Shown here piece by piece: positions 1 to 8,668 of a DNA stretch of 64,000 bases. The DNA lies in the NCBI GenBank assembly GCA_005223045.1, contig NJBM01000013.1, forward strand, positions 62,001 to 126,000, in the 5' to 3' direction. The first letter of the stretch is position 1. Every line of letters begins with the position of its first letter. Under the pieces are notes generated by a model. That model did no database searches. It was given only the letters and a program-made list of their open reading frames with translations, and had not been told where the DNA came from. Source of the stretch: Planctomycetes bacterium B3_Pla. GTDB lineage: Bacteria; Planctomycetota; Phycisphaerae; Sedimentisphaerales; Anaerobacaceae. Made by a program: the position numbers and the translations under genes.

Positions 1-1694
1 TTATCCTGCTGCTGAGTCCGGTTGCTTTCGGCCTTTTTCTTCGCCCGCTCTTTCTGAAGGGCCAAGTACGAGCCTTTCGTGATGCGGTCTTCTTTTCCGG
101 GACCGGCCTCCATACGAATAGCGCTATGCTTTAACAGTTTCTTGCTCTTGACATTGACACTGTGGCATCGCATCTGACAAAGCCCGCAGCCAACACACTT
201 ATCGGCCAACACCACAGGCGCCAGGTACCCCGAACCTTCAACGGGCGCACCATCGGCGTCAATCTCGCCGGCCACCCTGACGAACTCGATTGCGTTATAG
301 CCGGCTGAGGCACATTCATCTACGCACATCCGGCAATCTTCACGTCCGGCGTATGGAAGACAGGTCTGTTCGTTTACGAAGGCAAGCGCGATTCGAGCAG
401 CACGTTTTTCGTCGGGCGGCAGCGCCCGGATGGCCCCGGTGGGACAGACCTGGCCGCAGTTGTTGCAGGTGACCTCGCAGCCGGCCCAGTCGGCGACGAC
501 CTGTGGCGTCCAAAGCGCATCAAAACCGCGATCGAACCCTATAGGCTGAAGAACATTGTTGGGACAAGCCTTGAAACACTCGCCGCAACGGATACACAAT
601 TGCAGGAACTTGTCCTCCGGCACGCTTCCGGGCGGACGAACCGGCAGCGTTGTTCCTTCGGCGACTAATACGGGCACGGCTATTCCTGCTGCTGTGGCTC
701 CGGCCACGCCGGTAAGAAATCCACGCCGGGAGCATGAGACGCTTTCACAGGCATTCTCCTGCCGCAGCTTGAGATTGCTTTTGTCCCAGCGGGCGGTGAA
801 GTTTATTGATTGCTTGGGGCATATTCCGCCACAGGTCTGGCAGAACGTGCAGTTAAATGTGCGCGTTTCGTAGTCTGGTCCGATAGCGCTGAAGGAGCAG
901 ACATCCGTACATCGGCCACATTCGATGCAGGTTGCCTCGACCTTGCGCTCACTCAGGCGAAGGAAATTGGCGATTGAAAACATCGCTCCGGTGGGGCAGA
1001 TGTATCTGCACCAGAAACGCGGCTGGAGAAAACCGAGCAACAAGACAAGAACGAACAGGGCAATCGAAACGAAATGGCCCGCGTTCATTGGCGGGACGAG
1101 ATACCAATCCTTCAAGAGACCAAGCTGCACGGGGCCCAGGATAAACACCATGCCGCGGGTGACAACTGGGATCGCGGCGACAAATCCGCTCAGCAGCAGT
1201 CCGAAAACCGCCGCGACAAGCGTTGCCGCCAGGATATAGTATCGCAGATTGGCCCACCAGCCTTCGGTCTTGAGACGCATGAACTTGATGCGGTGACCGA
1301 CTGCCCAGTCGAATATGTCAAGTAGCGTTCCAAGCGGACAGACGTAGCCGCAGAACCCGCGAGGGATAACCAGACATATCAGGACAATCACCGCCGCCCA
1401 CGACAGTGACCAAACCCACCCTCTCGCCGCCAGAGCTGTAGAGACACTCAGCAGCGGGTCCAGAGCGAGAAATATCTCGACCTCGATTAATTCTTTTGCC
1501 TTCATCGCCGCGGCGTAATCCCGCGAGCCATACGGCCAGCACACATGAAACAGCAGCACGAGAAATCCGGCAAGACATACGACCTGGATGATGCGTCGGG
1601 CCGGCGATGCGGACCACGTAGGTCCCAGAACCGCGAGGACTTTGCGAAGAGCCTTGTGCGTGTCGTTTTTAGGCAGGAACAGATTCAACCGCAT
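1..1694 (-). CDS. NapH/NapG-like fused membrane ferredoxin (C-terminus beyond window)
   Basis: The reading frame is open from the ATG at 1694 to the window edge (564 codons), so the stop is not seen. The N-terminal third is hydrophobic with several membrane segments and two CxxxCP motifs (GFCGYVCPLG near residue 115, RFWCRYICPTG near 227), as in NapH/CcoG/NosR electron-transfer proteins. Two ferredoxin-type cysteine clusters follow (CIECGRCTDVC and CTFCQTCGGICP). Near residue 319 there is an internal twin-arginine-like segment, SRRGFLTG, with a hydrophobic stretch, then more 4Fe-4S motifs (CIRCGECFKACP, CNNCGQVCP, CVGCGLCQMRC) like NapG. It is therefore a NapH-type membrane half joined to a NapG-type half. 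It probably moves electrons from quinol to a periplasmic acceptor, but the partner is not visible. The start has an AGGAG site and lies 9 bases after the GH62 stop, so the two genes are probably co-transcribed. Confidence 0.9.
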   Translation of the reverse strand, partial: MRLNLFLPKNDTHKALRKVLAVLGPTWSASPARRIIQVVCLAGFLVLLFHVCWPYGSRDYAAAMKAKELIEVEIFLALDPLLSVSTALAARGWVWSLSWAAVIVLICLVIPRGFCGYVCPLGTLLDIFDWAVGHRIKFMRLKTEGWWANLRYYILAATLVAAVFGLLLSGFVAAIPVVTRGMVFILGPVQLGLLKDWYLVPPMNAGHFVSIALFVLVLLLGFLQPRFWCRYICPTGAMFSIANFLRLSERKVEATCIECGRCTDVCSFSAIGPDYETRTFNCTFCQTCGGICPKQSINFTARWDKSNLKLRQENACESVSCSRRGFLTGVAGATAAGIAVPVLVAEGTTLPVRPPGSVPEDKFLQLCIRCGECFKACPNNVLQPIGFDRGFDALWTPQVVADWAGCEVTCNNCGQVCPTGAIRALPPDEKRAARIALAFVNEQTCLPYAGREDCRMCVDECASAGYNAIEFVRVAGEIDADGAPVEGSGYLAPVVLADKCVGCGLCQMRCHSVNVKSKKLLKHSAIRMEAGPGKEDRITKGSYLALQKERAKKKAESNRTQQQD

Positions 1695-1703
1695 CGGCAA
1701 CTC

Positions 1704-2753
1704 CTATTCGATGGGCTCCAGGATGCCCAGCCGCCAGGGGATTTCGCCGTACTTCTTGCCCCGCTTTTTTTCGTCGGTCACACCCTGGAACAGCAATCCA
1801 AGTTGTGCCGGTTTTACCTGAAGAGTCTGGTCGTAGCCGCTGCGGAGTAATTCGCCGTGGCTGAACGAGTCTGTCCAGTGCTCACCCTCGTCCTTTACAT
1901 TGACGGGACTCGCAAAAGGTTTCTCTCGGGTCGCCGCAAGAGGCTGCCAAAAGCCGTCGAGCCTGTCGGCGCTGTAGGCCTTGTAGTAACGCCGCCGCCC
2001 GATCCCGGGCACGGGCGGGGCTTCGGCCTCGATGATGGTGAGGTATTTGTCCGATCCTTTAAGCGAATAGGTGTGACTTGCTTCGAAAATATCGGCAGTA
2101 AGCGCAACAGTCGGCCGGCTCCAGGCGTGCGGAAAACCGGCCAGTTTTGTTTCCGAGCGCCACATCCTGCCGTTGAGGGACGTGAAGAACAGGTATGCAC
2201 GTACATCGTCGCATATCACCCAGAAATCAATCCACATCTTTACGTTGCCGGGATTCTTCGTGAACAACAGCACCGATTTGGTCCATGAGTTCGGATCGGT
2301 TATGTCGGTTGTTCTCGAATAGGCCGGCTGAAGCGCGGGCTTTCGCGACGGCTCGACAACCTGATAAATCAAATACCAATGCTTATGCGGTGCGAAATAG
2401 AATACCTGGGGCGCGCAGTAGTATCCATCGCTTAGATCGAGCACGTGACGCTGCGCAGCGTCGGCATCTTTCCATTCCTTGAAGGTGATGTATTCAATCT
2501 GGTGGGAGCGTTTCTTGCTGCGAACCGTGTAGAACAGATGCCAGTTGCCCTCGAACTTGACAATCGTCGGGTCCTTCACGGAGAAACGCTTGTCGTTGGG
2601 CGGATCAACCGGCGTGAGCACGGGCGAGCCAACCACCCAGGAGAATCCGCCGGACAACGGGCCCGTCCCGGCAGCCCGCGACTGCGCCGATATTGGAGTT
2701 GCAGTCAGAAACGCCACCGACACTACACTTATGATCCAACCAAGTCTCGTCAT
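1704..2753 (-). CDS. GH62 family alpha-L-arabinofuranosidase, secreted
   Basis: The 349-residue product has a signal peptide (MTRLGWIISVVSVAFLTA, then ending near SAQS) and a full GH62 five-bladed propeller. Signature stretches are KDPTIV (catalytic base Asp region), YYCAPQVFYFAPHKHWYLIY, WIDFWVICDD, the FEAS motif carrying the acid Glu, SHGELLRSGYDQTL and the terminal PWRLGIL. GH62 enzymes remove arabinofuranose side chains from arabinoxylan and arabinan. The frame is open for 74 more codons upstream, but ATG 2753 is preceded by AAGGAGG at ideal spacing and begins the signal peptide, so I take it as the start. The downstream gene begins 9 bases after the stop. Family assignment is confident; substrate is inferred from the family. 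Confidence 0.93.
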   Translation of the reverse strand: MTRLGWIISVVSVAFLTATPISAQSRAAGTGPLSGGFSWVVGSPVLTPVDPPNDKRFSVKDPTIVKFEGNWHLFYTVRSKKRSHQIEYITFKEWKDADAAQRHVLDLSDGYYCAPQVFYFAPHKHWYLIYQVVEPSRKPALQPAYSRTTDITDPNSWTKSVLLFTKNPGNVKMWIDFWVICDDVRAYLFFTSLNGRMWRSETKLAGFPHAWSRPTVALTADIFEASHTYSLKGSDKYLTIIEAEAPPVPGIGRRRYYKAYSADRLDGFWQPLAATREKPFASPVNVKDEGEHWTDSFSHGELLRSGYDQTLQVKPAQLGLLFQGVTDEKKRGKKYGEIPWRLGILEPIE

Positions 2754-2911
2754 GATCGACCTCCTTCTTGTCACCCAACCGTGCGAAAACAGCTTATATA
2801 TCCATACTTGACAGACTACCGGATATTCGGACCAGTTTAGACTAACAAATCTGCTCCCGGAAGCCCATTTTTTTTTGCCTTTGAAGTGCGCCGGAGCGAG
2901 AGAAAAAATCC

Positions 2912-2940
2912 TTGACAATCCTGGGCTTAACGGATATAAT
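2912..2940 (+). promoter_or_regulatory. Consensus sigma-70 promoter for the 7TM/ATP-grasp genes
   Basis: TTGACA at 2912-2917, a 17-base spacer, and TATAAT at 2935-2940: both boxes match the housekeeping consensus exactly. Transcription would begin near 2947, about 100 bases before the ATG at 3048. It points away from the GH62 gene. Confidence 0.85.
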
Positions 2941-3047
2941 AATAAAGTGAGATCGCGGACCTTCTTTAAAGTCATGGGAACCCTGGTCGAGATGTTCCCA
3001 TCCTGGGTCTCAGCAATCTTCGGCTATTGGGGGAAGACGTTGTTGTT

Positions 3048-3863
3048 ATGAGACTTTCGAAAGGAAATCTCTCTGGAAAACAAAAGCTGGCTCTGGGGCT
3101 GCTCTTTGCTTTGCCCCTTATAGTAGTGATCGGCAAATGGTCTATGCTACCCACTTCCGGCTTGTTTTTGCGGGTGTTTTCATTAGCCGGCATACCGAAC
3201 AAAATGCAAACTCGAGTGGCGTACATTCTGTTTGTCCCGTTTGGCGCCACCCTGGTAGTTTTCTTTCGGCTTGTGCTCGGCATTCGGCTCCTGGGGCCCT
3301 TCCGGCCAATCCTTATTGCCATCGCTTTTCAGATAACGGGGATTTTGCCCGGCCTCATCTTCCTGGCAATGGTAGTAGGCATGGTCGTTGCCATCCGCCC
3401 GCAGACCAAGGCCATTCGGCTGCCATACTTTGCACGTGTCTCCGTAATACTAAGCGCCGTGGCCTCGATCATGATTCTCGTTCTTCTTTCGGGCGCATGG
3501 CTGGATGGATCGCATGGCTGGATGGATATAGAGTCTCTGTGCCGACTGGCCTATTTTCCGATTATCGCACTGTGCCTGACGGGCGAAGGTTTTGCCCGGA
3601 CGCTTTCACAAGAGGGCCGAAAATCGGCCGTATGGCGTGGGGCAACGACTGTCCTTGTAGCCATACTCATAACGCTTTTATCTCAGATCAATGGCCTCCG
3701 CAGCATGTTCCTATATTTCCCGGAATTACTGATGTCGCAAATCGGCTGCATAGTAGTGATCGCCGAGTTCTTTGACCTGCGTCTGTTGTCCCGCCTGAAT
3801 CCGCCAGGAGCAAAAGATCCTCCCACTGGCAATATTCAAGGTATCGGATTGACTCCGGCTTAA
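3048..3863 (+). CDS. 7TM membrane protein of the transglutaminase-associated (7TM_transglut-like) type
   Basis: The 271-residue protein has about seven hydrophobic segments with charged connecting loops. The region around residues 70-130 (VAYILFVPFGATLVVFFR, then LGIRLLGPFRPILIAIAF) resembles the 7TM domain usually fused to an inactive transglutaminase in the UUP1/gliding-type family. That extracytoplasmic domain is absent here. In other bacteria the 7TM protein is encoded beside an ATP-grasp glutamate-ligase-like enzyme, and here too an ATP-grasp gene follows 156 bases later. ATG 3048 overlaps the stop (ATGA) of a 25-codon open frame at 2974-3050. A TTG at 3027 is an alternative start with no ribosome site. 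Function unknown; probably export or surface attachment of the product made by the ATP-grasp enzyme. Confidence 0.8.
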   Translation: MRLSKGNLSGKQKLALGLLFALPLIVVIGKWSMLPTSGLFLRVFSLAGIPNKMQTRVAYILFVPFGATLVVFFRLVLGIRLLGPFRPILIAIAFQITGILPGLIFLAMVVGMVVAIRPQTKAIRLPYFARVSVILSAVASIMILVLLSGAWLDGSHGWMDIESLCRLAYFPIIALCLTGEGFARTLSQEGRKSAVWRGATTVLVAILITLLSQINGLRSMFLYFPELLMSQIGCIVVIAEFFDLRLLSRLNPPGAKDPPTGNIQGIGLTPA

Positions 3864-4019
3864 ACAGTCCGTGAGCCGCCCCGAAAAGTGTACCGCTCAA
3901 GAGTTTGTGCTCAACTGACCAGCGCTAAATGACGATACAGTGGACGTCGAACTCATTTGGATTTCACGTGAAAGTCCACTATGTGAGTGTGGTGATTAGA
4001 ACTGCTGGAAGGTGTTTAC

Positions 4020-5093
4020 ATGAAAATCGCTGTCGTCCGGAATCGCAACAAAGATGGCGTTGTTAACAGGTTGGGCCAGATCTGCCCGGAAACTTACGGC
4101 AGAAGATCTGTGCAGAGACTTTCAGACTCTCTATGGGCCAACGGACATGCTGTTGCCTTTTTCGAAGGGGATAAACAACTGATTGAAAAGTTGGAAGAAT
4201 TCATGCCGCCGGATCCGGATACGGGACATCCGGGCGGGATGGTGTTCAATATGTCCTACGGCATTCAGGGCGAGAGCCGATACAGTCACGTACCTGGAAT
4301 GCTGGAAATGGCCGGGATTCCATATACAGGCTCCGGGCCATTGGGGCATGCTTTGTCGCTGGACAAGGTTATAGCAAAAAGCCTGATGAGAGACGTCGGT
4401 GCCCCAACGCCCAACTTCCGCGTCATGAGCAGCCGCGATAGTCGCGCAGATGACCTGAACTTCCCTTTGATTGTCAAACCGCGGCACGAATCCACAAGTT
4501 ATGGCCTGCGATGCGTGAGAAACCGAGAAGAGCTGGAGGATGCTGCACACGCGGTAGTGACAAAGTATCAACAGGAAGCGCTCGTGGAAGAATACATCGA
4601 TGGCCGTGAAATATGTATAGGGCTGCTGGGCAACGACAATGTTGAGTTTCTGCCGCCAGTCGAGCTGGATTTCGATGGCCGGCAGTTGCATACATTGACA
4701 TGGGAGGACAAATATCACAAGAGTACTGACGAACCGATGAAAATATGCCCTGCACAGATCAGCGAAAGCCTGGCGAGGCGACTGTGTGAACTGGCTCTAA
4801 CCACATTCCGCCTTTGCCAATGCAAGGATTATGCCCGGGTTGACATCCGAGTCAATCCGTCCGGAGAGCCTTTTGTGCTTGAGATCAACTCCATGGCCTC
4901 CCTGTCTCCCGGCGGGACTTTTATGTTAGCTGCCAAGGCCGCCGGTTATACTTTTGAATCACTCATTTCCAGACTGCTTGATATTACTCATGAACGCTAT
5001 TTTGGAGTACCGCTGCCGCCAGGCACATGTTCAGGCGACTGGAAAATTGAAGACTGGCTGCAAGAAGAATTGGCTGCCCCCGTGCCGCGATAG
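4020..5093 (+). CDS. ATP-grasp ligase, D-Ala-D-Ala ligase-like
   Basis: 357 residues with ATP-grasp features. The N-terminal Rossmann-like part has FNMSYGIQGESRYSHVPG, like the FN..HG..GE..xxQg of D-Ala-D-Ala ligases. The central ATP-binding strands are FPLIVKPRHESTSYGL (with the Lys) and ALVEEYIDGREICIGLLG. The metal-binding C-terminal stretch is YARVDIRV...FVLEINSMASLSPGGTF. Such enzymes join a carboxylate to an amine using ATP through an acyl-phosphate. The true D-Ala ligase is usually in the cell-wall cluster, so this copy is more likely a ligase working with the 7TM gene upstream. A GAAGG site precedes the ATG. The next gene is convergent, only 22 bases away. Confidence 0.87.
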   Translation: MKIAVVRNRNKDGVVNRLGQICPETYGRRSVQRLSDSLWANGHAVAFFEGDKQLIEKLEEFMPPDPDTGHPGGMVFNMSYGIQGESRYSHVPGMLEMAGIPYTGSGPLGHALSLDKVIAKSLMRDVGAPTPNFRVMSSRDSRADDLNFPLIVKPRHESTSYGLRCVRNREELEDAAHAVVTKYQQEALVEEYIDGREICIGLLGNDNVEFLPPVELDFDGRQLHTLTWEDKYHKSTDEPMKICPAQISESLARRLCELALTTFRLCQCKDYARVDIRVNPSGEPFVLEINSMASLSPGGTFMLAAKAAGYTFESLISRLLDITHERYFGVPLPPGTCSGDWKIEDWLQEELAAPVPR

Positions 5094-5115
5094 TAGATAC
5101 GGCACTGCTTTGGCG

Positions 5116-6504
5116 TCACACAGGCTGTCCGAGCTGCTGGCTCATTTCGGAGAGCTTTTCATCGAGCAGCTCTTTGGTCTTGGCCTCTATATTCAGTCGC
5201 AGTAAAGGCTCGGTATTGCTCGGCCGGCAGTTGAACCACCAATCTTTGTAGCCGATGGTGACGCCGTCCAAATGGTCAACCTGGCCGTCGTTGTATCTCC
5301 GCGTGAACTCGTCCATTTTGGTTTGCTTGTCTTCTACCTCGAAGTTCACCTCGCCGGAATTGTGGTATCTTCGCAGCGGAGCGATCAACTTACTCAGCGG
5401 GGCGTCGGCCCTACTTAGAATGTTTATCAAGTGCACTAACGTAATCATGGCTGAATCGGCATAGTAATTGTCGGAATAATAGAAATGTCCCGAAAGTTCG
5501 CCGCCGAATACAGCGTGTGAATCTCGCATGGCTTTCTTGATAAGAGTGTGCCCTACGCGTTCCCTGCGCGGCGTGCCGCCGTGCTTGATGATCTCTTCGA
5601 CGACGACCCGACTGCTGCGAACATCGTAAACGATCGTCGATTTCGGGTGCTTATCCAGGAAAAACGGCGCGATCAAAGCTGTTATCAAATCGCAGCCGAC
5701 AGTATTTGCCTTCTCATCGATCACAATCAGCCTATCGGCGTCGCCGTCGAAGCAGACGCCGAAATCACACCGTTGCTTCTTGACTCTTGTTTTTAGCTGG
5801 GACAGGTTCTTTTCAACGAGGGGATCGGGACTGTGTTTGAATTTTCCGGCATGCTCGAAGTTCAGGGCAACTATTTCGATCTGCAAGTCTCCAAAGATCG
5901 CCGGCACCATCTTTCCCGCCATTCCGTTGGAAGCGTCGACCGCCATCTTCATCTTCTTTGTCTTTGGCTTGAGGAATTTGAGCACGTGCTCTTTGTATTC
6001 GGCGGTCAAATCACACTTCTCGACCGAGCCGGTGGATTTGCCTTTGGTATGCAGCAAGGCGCTCGCGACATATTCTATGTCTTTCAGGCCTGTATCGCCG
6101 CTGATCGGCTTGGCCTGAAGGCCGGAGATTTTGAAGCCGTTGTATTTGGCCGGGTTGTGCGAAGCGGTGACCTGTACGCCGCCGCATGTGCCGAAATGAT
6201 TGATTGCAAAGTACATCTGGGGCGTATCGATCAGCCCTACATCTATCACATTGGTGCCTGTCGAGTTCATCCCCTTAATGAGGGCCTTGGCGATTCCTTC
6301 ACTGTGCGTTCTCATATCACGGCCGACGCACAGCGACTGGGCCTTGGCCCGGCCCCGCTCGTAGCCGCGAAGCAGCGACCTCAAGAAGCGGGCCGTAGCA
6401 CATCCGATTTTCCAGGCGCCTTCTTCATTGATTTGATCGGGATAGATACCCCTTATGTCATACGCCTTGAAAATCGAAGGGTCCATAGTGCCGACTCCTT
6501 TCAT
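5116..6504 (-). CDS. Phosphomannomutase/phosphoglucomutase
   Basis: 462 residues of the alpha-D-phosphohexomutase family, with all four active-site elements. These are FKAYDIRGIYPD at the N-terminus, the phosphoserine loop TASHNP (Ser about 115), the magnesium loop DGDADR, the sugar-binding GELSGHFYY, and the phosphate-binding RPSNTEPLLRL near the C-terminus. It interconverts hexose-1- and hexose-6-phosphates for nucleotide-sugar synthesis. Two starts are possible: ATG 6504 behind GGAGG, and ATG 6486 behind an in-gene GGAG; the second begins directly at the conserved domain. The gene stands alone and is convergent with the ATP-grasp gene. Confidence 0.95.
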   Translation of the reverse strand: MKGVGTMDPSIFKAYDIRGIYPDQINEEGAWKIGCATARFLRSLLRGYERGRAKAQSLCVGRDMRTHSEGIAKALIKGMNSTGTNVIDVGLIDTPQMYFAINHFGTCGGVQVTASHNPAKYNGFKISGLQAKPISGDTGLKDIEYVASALLHTKGKSTGSVEKCDLTAEYKEHVLKFLKPKTKKMKMAVDASNGMAGKMVPAIFGDLQIEIVALNFEHAGKFKHSPDPLVEKNLSQLKTRVKKQRCDFGVCFDGDADRLIVIDEKANTVGCDLITALIAPFFLDKHPKSTIVYDVRSSRVVVEEIIKHGGTPRRERVGHTLIKKAMRDSHAVFGGELSGHFYYSDNYYADSAMITLVHLINILSRADAPLSKLIAPLRRYHNSGEVNFEVEDKQTKMDEFTRRYNDGQVDHLDGVTIGYKDWWFNCRPSNTEPLLRLNIEAKTKELLDEKLSEMSQQLGQPV

Positions 6505-6759
6505 TGTTCAACCTCCATAATTTCAAATACTAAATCCGCGCTGCAAAATAAAAAGGTTTGTTAATTCCGGATTCTCAATGACGCCGAGGACCCTGTAACC
6601 TCTCACAATAACTTGATTTGCGCCGATACACCGGGGCACAATACATCTTCTCAGGCAGAACTCACCGACTTGAGTTTGTGCCGTGTCGCCAACTATACAG
6701 CCGAGCCGCGGCTATGTCAACAACTATCATGATTAGTTAATTGGGCTTGGTTCAATCCC

Positions 6760-6868
6760 GGGTGACAGCCTCAAATCCAAAGTACGTGTTTAGCCGGAGT
6801 TGGCATTTGCGACCATCCCCAAGCCTGGCCCCCCGCCGTGCGGCGGCCCATGCTTGAGGCTGCCACCC
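6760..6868. repeat. Inverted repeat with 15-base arms
   Basis: GGGTGACAGCCTCAA at 6760-6774 pairs with TTGAGGCTGCCACCC at 6854-6868 (14 of 15 match). The 79-base interior contains a second hairpin, CCGCCGTGCGGCGG. No gene is inside. Confidence 0.7.
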
Positions 6869-6895
6869 GATCCTGCGCGCCGGTCTGAGCAAGCA

Positions 6896-6940
6896 AAAAG
6901 GGCTGCGACCCTCCGCGTTCACAGCCCTTTTCTTTTAGTG
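6896..6940. terminator. Bidirectional rho-independent terminator
   Basis: AAAAGGGCTG (6896-6905) and CAGCCCTTTT (6922-6931) form a perfect 10-base stem with a 16-base loop. T-rich tracts follow on both strands. No annotated gene ends immediately before it on the plus strand. Confidence 0.75.
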
Positions 6941-7104
6941 TACCACAATGCCACGTACTCAATCTATTGTGGTGACTACGTATTTTTGCGCAGACCGGTC
7001 TTAAAAGCGACTTGACCCAAAATCTGCGAAAGACTGCCCTGATGCCCGTTCCTGGCCCGTTTGGAGGGCAAGAACTCCAGGGTATCATCACGGCACTCGA
7101 TGCA

Positions 7105-7138
7105 GATAAAAGAAAGGAGGTGGTTGCAGCCATCCTTT
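7105..7138 (-). terminator. Probable terminator of the outer-membrane protein gene
   Basis: Read on the minus strand, AAAGGATGG pairs with CCACCTCCTTT with a two-base bulge, followed by CTTTTAT. It lies about 100 bases past the stop at 7240. Confidence 0.4.
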
Positions 7139-7239
7139 ATGTTCGTCGGCCTTCGGCAAACGCAGCGGATTCGGCTGCGAGGCGTGTGGCAAATAGAACC
7201 GCTATAAACCAGCGGCAAGGTGCCTGGCATCACCCGTGG

Positions 7240-8067
7240 TCAGAACCTGAACATCAGGCCGGCGCCGAAGGCATCGGCATCCGACGAATGCTGGTACTCA
7301 ACATTGAAAAAGAGGTCCCTGGCAACCTTCATTTCGGCGCCGATAAAGCCGCCGTAGATCGGGCCCTCATCGATGTCCCATGTGAGTTCGAAGTCGGTGT
7401 ATATGTCTTCCAAATCGCCTTTGATGTAGTGGGCGAACGGGCCCCCATAGACCCAAACCCAGTCTCTCAACATGTAGCTTACGCCTAACGCAATTTGCAT
7501 CTGCGTAAGATTGACATCAAGCGAGTCCGGCGCCGGCCAATGGGCCGCATCTAATTTTCCGTCGAATTCCGACCAATTGACCTGAAAAAGCCCACCTATC
7601 TTAAATTTGAACGCTTCATAGAAAGTCGCTCGGACGCCACCGCCAATGCCAAACTGACTGTTGCTCTCGAAGTCCTCCGAGTCGTTCCATATCGAGTCGC
7701 CAAACTCAGCAGCCGTCGCGCCAACTTTCAGAAACGCCTCCCAGTTCTCCATGAAGCCGTATCCAACGCTGCCGTAAAGCTTGTTTACCTCGAAGTCTTT
7801 GATCGTCAAGTCGAACGCCGAGCCTGCCTTAATCACGCCGTCATCGTTTTCGACCCACCTGCCGTCGATCAGATCGATATCCGTCTCGCTGTGGGAAAAG
7901 TCAAATCCTATGCTGAACCAGCCTTCCGGTACTCGGGCGGCAGGCGGCCCCATCGGGTCCAGGGCAAAAGCCGCCGAGCCGCTCAAGCTCGCCACAATCG
8001 CTACAACACCCAAAAACCGAATCTTTCTCATAGTCTCGGCATTAGCCAGAGTCGTTGCTCTTTTCAT
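7240..8067 (-). CDS. Outer-membrane beta-barrel protein
   Basis: 275 residues with a signal peptide (start at residue 1 or 13, hydrophobic stretch IRFLGVVAIVASLSGSAAFA). The rest is alternating amphipathic beta strands with many aromatic residues (WEAFLKVGATAAEFG, FGIGGGVRATFYEAFKFKIGG, PIYGGFIGAEMKVARDLFFNVEYQHSS). It ends in FRF, the terminal aromatic signature read by the BAM machinery. This fits an 8- to 12-strand OmpA/opacity-type barrel; function is not readable. GAGGAG precedes ATG 8067. The long leader before residue 13 is unusual, and the internal ATG at 8031 is a second candidate. Confidence 0.82.
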   Translation of the reverse strand: MKRATTLANAETMRKIRFLGVVAIVASLSGSAAFALDPMGPPAARVPEGWFSIGFDFSHSETDIDLIDGRWVENDDGVIKAGSAFDLTIKDFEVNKLYGSVGYGFMENWEAFLKVGATAAEFGDSIWNDSEDFESNSQFGIGGGVRATFYEAFKFKIGGLFQVNWSEFDGKLDAAHWPAPDSLDVNLTQMQIALGVSYMLRDWVWVYGGPFAHYIKGDLEDIYTDFELTWDIDEGPIYGGFIGAEMKVARDLFFNVEYQHSSDADAFGAGLMFRF

Positions 8068-8668
8068 AACCGGCTCCTCTCTTCATAATCCTTGCAGTGC
8101 CCGCCGACTTACGAGAGACGAGCGACGAAGGAAGATAGACGAGACGTCCATCATCAATCGTCAATCGTGAAGTCTCTGCCGGCGCCAATCGTTTCAGCAA
8201 TTGACCGGCCCCTGACGAAGCGCCGAAACACCTTCGGCGCCAGATGCTACTGGATCGTCACTTGTAAATTACCGCCTTGTAGTGATGCCTCCGATATCCA
8301 ACACTTGATTGTAGCAGTTGCAGAAACCCAAGTCAAGCACAAAACCAGCAAAATCGCCCCACCTCCAGCCGAATTTCCGGCAGCGAAACCGGCAGCTATT
8401 TTGTGCCGGCTTCGTGCAGTTATTTTCCTTGACGGGAAGATAGAGGATTTGGTATATATGGAATAGCTGTGGGCTGTGGATTTCCGGCCTTGGAGCAGGA
8501 CATCCGGCAATGATTTACCCGAAATCATCGCTTCATGTTCGGGCGGTCGCGCCGGGCATCAGGAGAAAGAGTGTTGAATCAATTCATTTAGAAGTGCATC
8601 TTGCAGAATAGGTGGAGTGCAGTGAACAACAAACTCATTATCAACTAATTTTTTGAAGGAGGTCTGTT
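8068..8668. other. Intergenic region upstream of gene A: hairpin and promoter
   Basis: Six hundred bases without a supported gene. It contains a perfect 8-base hairpin (8220-8227 with 8233-8240) and the promoter at 8429-8458. The roughly 200-base leader before the ATG at 8669 shares GGCTGTGG and TTTCCGG patches with the leader of gene B. Confidence 0.6.
8429..8458 (+). promoter_or_regulatory. Family promoter of gene A (TTGACGGG...TGGTATATA)
   Basis: TTGACG at 8429-8434, 18-base spacer, extended -10 TGGTATATA ending at 8458. The same block, with CCTTGACGGG and GATTTGGTA conserved, precedes genes B and D at similar distance from the start codon. Confidence 0.72.

Larger units (their letters stand above)
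6505..7239. other. 735-base intergenic region with hairpins, no convincing gene
   Basis: Between two minus-strand genes I find no coding frame with a good ribosome site. It holds an inverted repeat (6760-6868), a strong terminator hairpin (6896-6940) and a weaker hairpin (7105-7138) that probably ends the outer-membrane gene. The combination could mark a small RNA or a non-autonomous mobile element. Confidence 0.6.

Noticed and set aside
6741..6770. tRNA T-arm-like sequence GGTTCAATCCC
   Set aside because: No matching acceptor stem, D arm or anticodon arm at tRNA distances on either strand; only a local resemblance.
8092..8466. 124-codon frame upstream of gene A
   Set aside because: It spans the family promoter and hairpin region, lacks a ribosome site and has no protein-like pattern.
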